Assembly: GCF_001680005.1 (NCBI RefSeq)
Contig: NC_033568.1
Span: 434,001 to 498,000, forward strand
From: Plasmodium coatneyi
Lineage: Eukaryota > Apicomplexa > Aconoidasida > Haemosporida > Plasmodiidae
Reading direction: 5' to 3'
DNA length: 64,000 bases
The position numbers and the translations under genes were made by a program. Shown in pieces: positions 1 to 9,473 of this stretch (its first letter is position 1; the number at the start of each line of letters is the position of its first letter). The notes under the pieces are model-generated. The model searched no databases and was not told where the DNA came from. It saw nothing but the letters and a program-made list of their open reading frames with translations.

Positions 1-3000
1 CTTTTCTTCTTCTTCCTACCTCCCATTAGGGGAGCCTCCTTTTTCGTAGCGACCACTTGGTTTATACGAAATTTCCCACTAGAGAGACACACACGAGCGA
101 AGGACGGACTCACATGCAGTTCCTCAAAGGAGTAGTAACTGAACTTTGTCTTTAACAAAATGTATGAACATATGATCAGCGTGCTCACGATTAGCTGCGT
201 GTTGGTATTTCCATCCGCCAGGTTCCTCCTTAAATGGGGGTACAACAAAACAAAGGAAGAAGAACTAACTGACATACAGAATAGTTCCAAGTACTGACGC
301 GTGTTATTCAAATGATCGTCCTTAAGCAGTTGGTTCACCTTTGAAATGAGCAACTTCCTTTGAGTTTTCTTTAAATATTTGAAATATTTTGCCAGGCAAC
401 ACAAGGCTTGTAGTCCCCTCAGTTGGATGTTGTGTCCACTGGAGGACGGCAGTGGGGGGGCAGAAGTTTTGACCCCGGTGGGCAATCCCCCAGAGGATGA
501 GACGTTCTTGTTGCTTATCCGATTCATAATTTGAAGAAGCAGACGCGCATACAACCTTCGGACGAGGGTCTTCCGTTTCTGCCGATCCAGGTTGGCCCCC
601 TCACAGACTGCACCACTATTACCCCCTGGGTGTAGCTTGATGAAGTAGCGCCCCTCGAGCAAGCGAAACAAGTTTATAAGAAACATCATAGTCAGCAACC
701 TCAGGAAGATTGGCATGTGTCTTACGCGATAAAGCTCCTCCGGAAGAGCAATCTCCTCATTCGTTTCTATTCTAGATAAGAAGTAAAAGCATATTTGCTC
801 ATTCACAAAGTGGTGCAGAAGAATATTCCCCCTCTTCATCCTATAGTGGTCGTTTACAAAGCTCCTTTTTAAATCCACCAGGACGAATTCTTTGCAAATT
901 AATATGCCAACGAGGACTTGGATAAGCTTGTCTAGGTAGTTGCTGCTCACTTGGATCATGTCCTCGTTTTGGATAAGAGAAAAAAGGAATGAGGACAGAA
1001 ACGGGATCACAGCGCTTCTCACTATGGACAGCTTCGTCTGTCCGTATTCCATAATTTTCTCTACATAGTTTAGGAGGAGAAAGGGATGCCCTGTCCCCGT
1101 TATGCTTGCATCCCAATTATCATTCATAGCGGTGTGGTCTCTACATTTAACGGGATGGTCGTCACTGTTACCTTCTGCATGCAAACCCATGTCGTGCTTT
1201 ACAATGAGCGGGTGCAACAGCGTAATGAAGAGCAGCTCCAAAATGCGAGCCGGGTATTTGCACGCGCAACACCGGTCAATCAGAATGTCGCTTTGCTTCA
1301 TCAGGAGCGTTAGGATGTATGTCCTTTCATCCGTTCCAGTGGTGGGGTCTCCAAAAATAGCAGGTATGATGAACCGTCTGATGATCATATATACGTAGAT
1401 GAGCTCCCCCTTGCACAGCTCGATGTCACTAATAACCTTCTCTGCGAAGGGGAGGATGTCCCCCCCGAGGATGGAGGTGCTACCAAAAGTGCTCCCCCTA
1501 CACATGCTCTTGTAGGCGTATTTGTACTTGTAGTAATTAAACACTTCGCAGTGGTTGTTCCCGTAGCGGCTTCTGCTTCCGTCATTGTTACTGTCTTTTT
1601 CTTTGCTCCTCCCCGTTTTGGACACCCCGCAATTCGTTTGAACCACCTCCAGATGGATTATCATCTGACTTGGGACTGCCTCCACTGGGGGCGAAAACAA
1701 CGCACAACTGTTCGCTAAAAGGGAGACGGCTAAAATGATCTTCGTGGCATCTTCCTCAGTTCCCCTTTGGGCATAATTAATTACGTACTGGACACACTGG
1801 TTATGTAGTTCCCTTGCCTGCAGATGGAAGCGACCATTTGGCTGCACCAACTTTTGGTTACTTGGTAGAGGGAAGAAGTGTTCCTCCTTGTCATTTAGCG
1901 TTATATTGTTTTGTTTGTTGAGTGATGATGCCCCCCTGTCCGTTTCAACGTCGTAGTCTCCATGGTAATAATCCACACACTCTACGCACGTGTTGATGCT
2001 GTTGGGATGGAGATATTCGAGGGCATCCACAAACGGGAGGAGCTCCTTCAGGGGGATCTCCCCCTGGTGGTCATTCTTAGACGAATCTTCCTTCTTTTCT
2101 GCAACCAATTCGTGCGCAGAATTAACCCCCCCACTGAGGAGGTACCTTCCAGTTTTAGCAAGAAGCCCCGTCATTACACTATCCAAACTGACTTCATCAA
2201 ACAGGTTCCCTACCCCATACTTGAGGACATAAAAAAGGAATCGATTCACTAATTCGTCTACCGGTCTTCCATGAGGAGGCTGGAGGAGGAGACACCCATT
2301 CCCCAGACCTGTATGCCTCACCAGCAGAATAAAAAAACGCAGGTATCCCAAAAAGTACACATGTTCATTGGACAGAAGGACGTGGTTAAAGTGGCCAATA
2401 AAATGACTTAGAAAAACATCACCGGTTGGATTCTTCATGGAAATAAAAGCTCCTCCCTCTTGGGGATTGTTCTCCCCACTTTGTTGCATCATGCTAGTCA
2501 CATTTAACTTCAGCAAGGAGTAAAACAGGTCCATATGTTTGGAAAAAAACTCATCTTCGAACGTGTCCAAAAAGACGCAATACCTTTTAATTCCCCTGAA
2601 TATACTCACGTGGTGACTAATTTTAATGACGACCTCTAACAGCAGCGTTAGAGTATCACTTCGTCTACTGACGGGGATGTTTTTCACATTTTTGGCAATG
2701 CCCACGAGGACCTCCTGTAGGTCACACTGCAGGTCATCCTTCAAGGTGCACTTCGATTTGCACTTCAAGCTACACTTCGAGTTGAACTTCGAGTCTGTCC
2801 GGCTGGGGTTGCCACCCCCCTGCAGACGCAGCGCCTCCAGCAGTCCCTCCAACACCACACGCACATTGACATAAAAAAACCTCACCCCGTGAAGGCCAAC
2901 CAGAAAACACTTTACCATTAAAAGGGGGTTCCTCTTCAGCACTTTCTTCACGATCAGGTTTTTCAAACGGAATTCATAAAACGGAATGTCTCCTTTAATG

Positions 3001-5036
3001 AAGAGCGTTGGTCTTATGCACTCATCAAAGAAAATGTGGAAAAGGAACGTGTCACTCATGCAGTCGAGGAGGGTCTCCACGTCCAGTGACCCATCCGGTT
3101 GAGTCGTCCCCCCTGCGGCAGTTCCCCCGGGAAGGGGGTTATCCTCATCTTCCGCTACTTTTCCTACTACTCCTATCGGGCTATATCCCAATTCGTCCCT
3201 CCCCATGTCTCCTCGACTGATCAACTGACAGAGGGCAAATCGAGTCACCGTCCCGTTGCTATGCCGAAGCAGCAGCCAAATAAGAAGTTCCGCCTGCCGC
3301 AAAATCAAAAAATCCGACAAATGCAAAAATCTTATTTTTCCCTTCCCTACGTCGCTCCCTGCACAGCATTCAAAAATGTGAAAGTCCAGGTCGTCAAAGG
3401 GTTCGGGCGTGCTGGCTGTGGTGCTCCCTCGATGGGCCCCTTCACCTGCACGCACGATACGGTGAATAGATCCAGCGTTGCCATGCCATCCATTCGGCAG
3501 TTTTGACAACCGCTTCACCTGGTACTTCCTCCTAATCGAACTGGCCACCCGCAACAGGCTAACCATTTTGTGCCAGTTCGCTTTTAACAGGTGGACAGAA
3601 AAGTTCTGCATGCACCTTAAGATGCACGTGTAGAGTTCCCAGACTTCGCAGAATTGCCCCCCTTGGTGAAGCTTCCCCTTTTCCTTCCTTTGGACAACAC
3701 CCTCAATCTCCGTTACGATTCCATCGAACAGGTAGATCACCTTCTTCACTATATCTTCACTCGTATATGCCCTGCTATGGAGCAGCAAGAAAAAACGCAC
3801 GTCGTCCAAGTTGGCCTTCGTTAAAAATTTCTCATGGTAGAGGTAGTCCATGTAGAGCACTTGGTAAGTGTACACATCGCTTAGCAGATCAGAATCCGTT
3901 TCTCTCCATTCTTTTTCGTAACAGTTTGCGTTGTAGGCGAGGTAGGTCCTCATCAGGGGGGTGACCTCAGGACATGTCTCCCCCGCCTCCAGCTCCAACC
4001 CAGCACCATCACTGACACGAAAAAACATACGCTCAGTCACTTCCAGACATACTTCCTCCATCTCACACCTAGTGAACAGGTACTCCTTCACCGTATTGCA
4101 CAGATCCTTTATTATCGCATCGCGCATCGGGGGGTTGCTTACAAATGGGAGGAGGTGCAAAATGTCCCTCGTGATGGACTTCACTTGGGGCAACTGCCAT
4201 ATATCGATCCGTTTGGAGGGTTCTCCCTTTTCACAGTTTTCGTCTTGTCCTCTCTGTTTGGAGTTCCAGGCACGCATGGTGCGTTTCACGTCTGCCCTAC
4301 CCCCCGCCACACCCTCCTCCGTGCCCTTCCTCCCCACCTTCTCCACCACCAACGCGAACAAGTGACACAAGTCCCTGAAATGAAATTCCTCACTGAGTAG
4401 GAGCTCATCATAGGGGAGGCCACACACACACAACGCCTCGTCCTGTGCATTCCCCTCGTCTGCCTCTCCAAACTCACTTACGAACCCACTGCGTGACCCA
4501 AACCACTGTTGCAATTTCCTGTAAAAAAGGAAAGTTTCCTTGTTTTCTCTAACGTCTCTCTCCACCCTTCCCCTTATGCACCGCAGTAAACGGAGCAGAA
4601 GCTGCACGGTGCCGCTCGTGTCCCCTGGTTCCCCCACTTCAAACGTTAAGACGAGCACATCTGTTAAGAATTTAAATAAAATTGGGTCCTTGAACCCGTT
4701 TGATTTGATCAGGTGGACTATCCAAGACGTGTCAATTTTGAGGAACTCTCTGCTGAAGTATCTCTCATAAAGCGAATTTAAAAAAAGAATTAAAATTTTT
4801 ATTTGCTCGAATGTTTTCTCGTCCAGTGGGTTCTCTGCTTCGACTTGGCTAGCTATGTGGTTGTTTATACGTATGGCCAGTTCCTTTTTATCCACGTGCG
4901 CCATGAAAAACTCGGTGATGTCACAGAAGAACCGGTTCAGGTTGTCCTCCCGGCGTTCTACTTTCCCTGTGCCGCTATGGCAGAAACTTAGCAGAGCGTT
5001 TAAAACGTCTGCTGTGTCGCGTTCGTCGTTAGCCAT
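1..5036 (-). CDS. Large protein, possible Trm3/TARBP1-type tRNA 2'-O-methyltransferase, 3' end outside window
   Basis: One reading frame stays open on the minus strand from an ATG at 5036 (MANDERDTADV) to the window edge, about 1,678 codons without a stop, so the gene continues to the left. The visible part is helical and leucine-rich with no obvious catalytic motif, like a HEAT-type scaffold. Near the left edge the segment around NNTRQYLELF, followed by LLYPHL, resembles the Trm3/TARBP1 pattern in which a long helical N-terminus precedes a SpoU methyltransferase domain. That domain would lie beyond the window. The assignment rests only on this weak resemblance; other HEAT-repeat proteins are possible. 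The gene is divergent from the CPW-WPC gene across a 1.3 kb spacer. The reading frame itself is certain. Confidence 0.55.
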   Translation of the reverse strand, partial: MANDERDTADVLNALLSFCHSGTGKVERREDNLNRFFCDITEFFMAHVDKKELAIRINNHIASQVEAENPLDEKTFEQIKILILFLNSLYERYFSREFLKIDTSWIVHLIKSNGFKDPILFKFLTDVLVLTFEVGEPGDTSGTVQLLLRLLRCIRGRVERDVRENKETFLFYRKLQQWFGSRSGFVSEFGEADEGNAQDEALCVCGLPYDELLLSEEFHFRDLCHLFALVVEKVGRKGTEEGVAGGRADVKRTMRAWNSKQRGQDENCEKGEPSKRIDIWQLPQVKSITRDILHLLPFVSNPPMRDAIIKDLCNTVKEYLFTRCEMEEVCLEVTERMFFRVSDGAGLELEAGETCPEVTPLMRTYLAYNANCYEKEWRETDSDLLSDVYTYQVLYMDYLYHEKFLTKANLDDVRFFLLLHSRAYTSEDIVKKVIYLFDGIVTEIEGVVQRKEKGKLHQGGQFCEVWELYTCILRCMQNFSVHLLKANWHKMVSLLRVASSIRRKYQVKRLSKLPNGWHGNAGSIHRIVRAGEGAHRGSTTASTPEPFDDLDFHIFECCAGSDVGKGKIRFLHLSDFLILRQAELLIWLLLRHSNGTVTRFALCQLISRGDMGRDELGYSPIGVVGKVAEDEDNPLPGGTAAGGTTQPDGSLDVETLLDCMSDTFLFHIFFDECIRPTLFIKGDIPFYEFRLKNLIVKKVLKRNPLLMVKCFLVGLHGVRFFYVNVRVVLEGLLEALRLQGGGNPSRTDSKFNSKCSLKCKSKCTLKDDLQCDLQEVLVGIAKNVKNIPVSRRSDTLTLLLEVVIKISHHVSIFRGIKRYCVFLDTFEDEFFSKHMDLFYSLLKLNVTSMMQQSGENNPQEGGAFISMKNPTGDVFLSHFIGHFNHVLLSNEHVYFLGYLRFFILLVRHTGLGNGCLLLQPPHGRPVDELVNRFLFYVLKYGVGNLFDEVSLDSVMTGLLAKTGRYLLSGGVNSAHELVAEKKEDSSKNDHQGEIPLKELLPFVDALEYLHPNSINTCVECVDYYHGDYDVETDRGASSLNKQNNITLNDKEEHFFPLPSNQKLVQPNGRFHLQARELHNQCVQYVINYAQRGTEEDATKIILAVSLLANSCALFSPPVEAVPSQMIIHLEVVQTNCGVSKTGRSKEKDSNNDGSRSRYGNNHCEVFNYYKYKYAYKSMCRGSTFGSTSILGGDILPFAEKVISDIELCKGELIYVYMIIRRFIIPAIFGDPTTGTDERTYILTLLMKQSDILIDRCCACKYPARILELLFITLLHPLIVKHDMGLHAEGNSDDHPVKCRDHTAMNDNWDASITGTGHPFLLLNYVEKIMEYGQTKLSIVRSAVIPFLSSFLFSLIQNEDMIQVSSNYLDKLIQVLVGILICKEFVLVDLKRSFVNDHYRMKRGNILLHHFVNEQICFYFLSRIETNEEIALPEELYRVRHMPIFLRLLTMMFLINLFRLLEGRYFIKLHPGGNSGAVCEGANLDRQKRKTLVRRLYARLLLQIMNRISNKNVSSSGGLPTGVKTSAPPLPSSSGHNIQLRGLQALCCLAKYFKYLKKTQRKLLISKVNQLLKDDHLNNTRQYLELFCMSVSSSSFVLLYPHLRRNLADGNTNTQLIVSTLIICSYILLKTKFSYYSFEELHVSPSFARVCLSSGKFRINQVVATKKEAPLMGGRKKKK

Positions 5037-6321
5037 GTTGAGAGGGGGGCAAAGCTGCTGCTGGTCCAGGTGGTGCTTACGGTAAGGATGTGCCTTTTTC
5101 CCTTTTCGGTTTATGCTCCTGGAGTGATCCTTCCACGAGGCACAATAATCCTATCTCCCGATCTACTGCTTTGCTTATTCCCTGGCAGCACTCACCCAAA
5201 CTGCGGTGATGAAAAACTAATTTCAGCCTAGTGGGGTCACCGCATCACTCGATAAAGAGCTACAATAAGTTGGCCACCTTTGAAATGCTACTGAACAGAT
5301 TTTTGGAAAACCCCTGACTTTACCTCCATGTCAAATGGGAAGAATCTGAAATGATTCATTTGGCAACATTGGAAAATCGAATAAACTTTCGTAACTTTTT
5401 TTTTTTTTTTTTTTATTGTAACATCTCCCCCGACTTGTTGCCTCTGTTTCTATTTCTATTTTTATTTCTCTCTTTTTTTTTTTTTTTTTTTTTTTTTTTG
5501 TCCCTAATGTTTTAGTCGTTCCCCCCTGCAGGGGATGTGGCTAGCCATTCAGAAATAGCCGGAGAGTGAATTTTCCAGGGCATCCAAATATCCGTTTTAG
5601 GTTCCACACGCATGTGATGTTATGTGCACTTGTTCTATCCGGCAGGGGAGTCAACGCTGCGAGGAGCGTCCACCGAGTGAACACCCCACATTTGCAACAC
5701 GTCTTCCCGGAGTTTCTGTCACCCTTGGTTTCTTCATGGGGTAACACGTTTTTGCAAACCTACTTCAGGGGGGTGCATAACATGTTGTATTAGAATGACC
5801 TATATGAAGTCATCCTTTTGGGGGGATTTTTTTCCGCGTGGACACATGGGATGACCACCATAAGGAGGAAGGAGAGCCATACTGGTTGGTCTCCAATTTC
5901 ATAGTTGATAATTATTTGGGGAAAAAATCTCCTCAACAGAGTTAACAATGTTCTATGCGTTCGTTCCGTTCTTTGGCAAAACGTTGCCCGAACTTTATTG
6001 GTGTACGTACACACAGGTGGGTTACGCATCGTGGTGGGTACCTCTACCCCCTTTGCACAGTTCCGCGGAGCAAGGGAGACTCACTATTTACGCCGTTGCG
6101 TGAGCAAACCGACAAACATAGGACAAACAGTCACCCAACAAAGTACTATGACCCAGCAGACTACTGCCACAACGGGGTTACAACTCTGTAGCGTGTCTTT
6201 CCCGTTTCGCCTTTTAGTGGCTTCCCTTTTTTTCACGTCACTGCCGGACAGCTGAAAAGGGACTTTTCTCACGCCAGGAATTGACAAATAATTAACTTCC
6301 CTTTTTTTCTGGCGAAACGTC
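5037..6321. other. Divergent intergenic spacer
   Basis: About 1.3 kb between two divergent gene starts. It holds a T-run at about 5398-5414 and a longer one at about 5471-5499, and no convincing exon. It probably carries the promoters and 5' UTRs of both genes. Confidence 0.6.
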
Positions 6322-6702
6322 ATGGGCCCATTTCTGGGGAATTTTCTCAGGGGGGTTCTCCTGTTCTTCTCTCTGTCGGCCATTAGGGGAGGTCCGATGG
6401 GAGCGGCAACCCACCACAGATGTGTGTTGTATTCACATGTATATGCATTTGTGTGTTTGTACGTGTTAATGCGGGAGGTTCCCTTCTCGCCCACTGCGCG
6501 CACCCCAGCGCAATTGAGCATAAAAGGAAACTCACCTATGTTTGCCTCAGGTCTTTCCCAAGATGCATGGACCTGCCGCAAAGACTACTCGTATGGGAGT
6601 TGCCTCCACCAAGCCTAAGCACGCACCCCTTCTGCTGTCCATCCTCCACAAAATGAGAAAGGGGTTGGATATGCCTACGCACGTATATATGTTCATGTCA
6701 AT

Positions 6703-6750
<48 letters not shown>

Positions 6751-9473
6751 CCTTTTTGGTGAAGGCGTCCATGCGCAGAGGGTACGTTAAGGAGCGAATG
6801 AGCTACCACATTTTTCTTCCCTACTGTATGCTCTCCATTCGACAAGCGCCCACTCACCCTCCCAAACACACACAGGTTGGCATCAGGTGAACGCCTCCCA
6901 GGAGTGCGTTGCACCGTTATCCTACCGAGGGCCCTGCCCTCGCTTCCTCCAAATGGAAAACAAAACGACACAGAAAAGGTTGCTCGAAGGGGAGTGCCAC
7001 ATTTTCTGGTGAGGCGCACCACTACTGCAGGGGGTGCAGACACTGCTGATGCTACTACTTCCGCTTCTGTCCTTCTGTTCTTTTTTTTCTTCCTAAATGA
7101 TCACACCCCACACACATTGAAAAAAGGCCCTGCCTAGACCAGTGCGAAAGGAACTACTCTCTCCAGTGCCCCGAACAGTGGGTTCCCGAGGACGAGAAGA
7201 CGTGCCGTCCCCTGGCCATTTATGAAGGTGGGGACAGGGAGGCCTCTACAGCAACTCGACACGACAAGAGCAGTCCAGAAGGAAGAGCACCCGACCCGAT
7301 AACACCTGACAATTGATACGTCCTCCCATCCTTTAACAGGAACGTGTCTTCCGTCCCACGACTTTTCCAACATGACTGATGCGCAGAAGGAAATTTGGAG
7401 CAACAAGTGCGGAACGGACTGGCCATGCATGGTTAGACACGCAAGTTTGTATTCTGCATGGGGAATACCTTTGTGGGGAATGCCTTTGTGTGGATGTCCC
7501 CGTTTCTCCCTTACCCCCCTATCCAGTAAAGGGGCCCCACCGATGCAATGAAAGAGTCACATTCATCTGATTGTGTTTCTCCCGTTTTCCAAGACGTCGT
7601 GCAAGAAGGACTATTCTAGAGCGTGCCCCCAAGTAATACAAGGCTAAATGAGTCTGAGTGGATAACATTCACTCTTTCCAAGGGAATGTTAACAGCTCAA
7701 CAATTATTTATTTTTTTCTTCCTTTTAGGGGTGGACCAAAGAGAGTAACAGAAAGAGGAGTTCCATTCATTGACCATTCGAACTGCGCATTTTTCTCCCA
7801 TTTGGAATTTTCCTTTTTTTTTTTTTTTTTTTTTGAAAAAATTAGAGGATGGGAGCTGCTACGCCCCCGTAAAATACTCCGGACCATGTCTCTCTCGGAT
7901 GTCTTTACTGAATGTGGACGAAGATATGAAGGTCGGGTCTCCACAACACGGAGGCACATCGCCACGTGTGCATAACACGACAGGGAGCTCAGAGCGTAGT
8001 GCTACATTGGGGGATGCAATAGAAGCACTCCAACGGAGATGAACACCGATTTTTCCTCCCTCCATTTTTCCCTTTACTCTGCGAAGGTGGCACTTGAAAA
8101 GCTGTGCAACGTGAGCTTTCCATGTGTAAAGACCTGCGAAGTGGATATGAGCGACGTAAGCAAAGAATGGAAAAAAAAAAAAAAAAAAAAAAAATATAGC
8201 GATTATGCTTTTCACCACCATGATGATGACTGCCCTATCCTTGGAAGGACCATTCTTTTTTCTAAGTGGACAGCACATGGAGGGTTGGTCCCCTTTTTTC
8301 TTCATTTTTGCAATTCTCCTTTAACAGCCGTGTCCCACCGGATGGTTCGTAAAATCGGATGCCTGCGGAAATGCTCTCAGCTGTCTACCCCCAGATAACT
8401 ACATGGGTCCATGTGGGGAGGAAACCAAACTCATAGGTAATTGAACTTGTGAAGACAGTGATGCAACTTCTCTACGACCTCCCTCTCTGAGAGCATAACA
8501 TGCCTACGCGCAAGTCTGCGTAGCAATTTTTGTTACATCGGTCCGACACCCACGTACTGAAGGTCTGACTAACTTGAAGTCGAAAGAGCGTATGGCATAT
8601 GAGTGTGGCGTCAGGTGGTCCTGTTCTTCAGGTGAGATGCCCTACCGCGAAGAGAACAAAAAGGCAGAACAAAGGAACGAAAAAGAACACCCAAAAAATA
8701 AAAAAAAAAACGCAAAGTGAAATCGATTTATTCAAGCACACACACATCAGCTGCCTTTACAACTCTTTCGACATGTGGCATGTCCCTCTTCCTTTTCTAT
8801 CTCCCCCCTTAAATGGTTCTCCTTTTTTTAACATGACTTTATTTGTAGCTACCAATCCGATTAACTACGAGCAATTCTGCCCAGACGGATGGACGAAGAG
8901 CGAACAGGTAGTGCCTGAAAGAGATACGTAGCCAAAGGGGGGGTATACCCCCTCCAATGCTAAAACGCCACTGCCGCTTCTTAACAGTTGTGCAAGTTTA
9001 AAAAATGACATGGTTGTACATATGAGAACCAACCAAAACGTAACACGTGGACAAACTTGAGCAACGTGCATACACCCATTTATTGTATTACCCATTTTTT
9101 TTTTTTTTTTTTTTTTTCCAATTTGTAGTACTGTGTTGCCCCCCAAAATTATGCGGGTCCATGTGCAAAGAAAAAATTATTTGTATCATTCGAAAGGGGA
9201 ATGAAAAGGGCTTACGCTGAAGAGTGCGATGGTTAAAAATTGTTTGCTTTTCTTTTGGCAAAATTGTGTAGCCGTGTTGTGGTTGTAAGACGCAAGGCAA
9301 GAATTCGTGTGCGTGTTGGGGATCCTTTACACGTGTGCACAGGATTACGCTTACGTTTATGTGTATGCTTTTTATTTATTTATTTTTTTTTTTTTCCCCT
9401 TTCAGTTGAATGGCCCCTACTAGGAAGGGAAGCGTCCCGCTCGTACCCCAAAGGCTCCGGTAAGCGATTGTAG
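6322..9473 (+). CDS. Secreted protein with five CPW-WPC domains, about 14 small exons
   Basis: CPW-WPC proteins are a small apicomplexan family of secreted cysteine-rich proteins made in zygotes and ookinetes. Exons read by eye: 6322-about 6391 (signal peptide MGPFLGNFLRGVLLFF), 6551-about 6597 (TCRKDYS), 6876-7008, 7127-7227, 7340-7431, 7594-7632, 7729-7744, 7846-7931, 8087-8155, 8328-8436, 8563-8631, 8849-8907, 9129-9231, 9406-9473. Phases agree from 6876 to the stop (314 residues). Motifs in order: ECVAPLSYRGPC..FWPC; CERNYSLQCPEQW..DWPC; CKKDYSRACPQGW..FPC; CPTGW..WSC; FCPDGW..CVAPQNYAGPC..WPL. The last domain lacks its first Cys and the final C of WPC. The splice joining the CRKDYS exon to the 6876 exon is unresolved, and it is open whether the first two exons are one. 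Introns are rich in poly-T. Confidence 0.82.
6710..6750 (+). repeat. Poly-T tract of 41 bases
   Basis: Uninterrupted T-run in the intron between the first half of CPW-WPC domain 1 and the exon at 6876. Similar runs recur in introns and spacers of the core half, for example 19113-19148. Confidence 0.95.

Noticed and set aside
6084..6581. 165-codon minus-strand frame
   Set aside because: It overlaps the signal-peptide exon of the CPW-WPC gene on the other strand and shows no family features.
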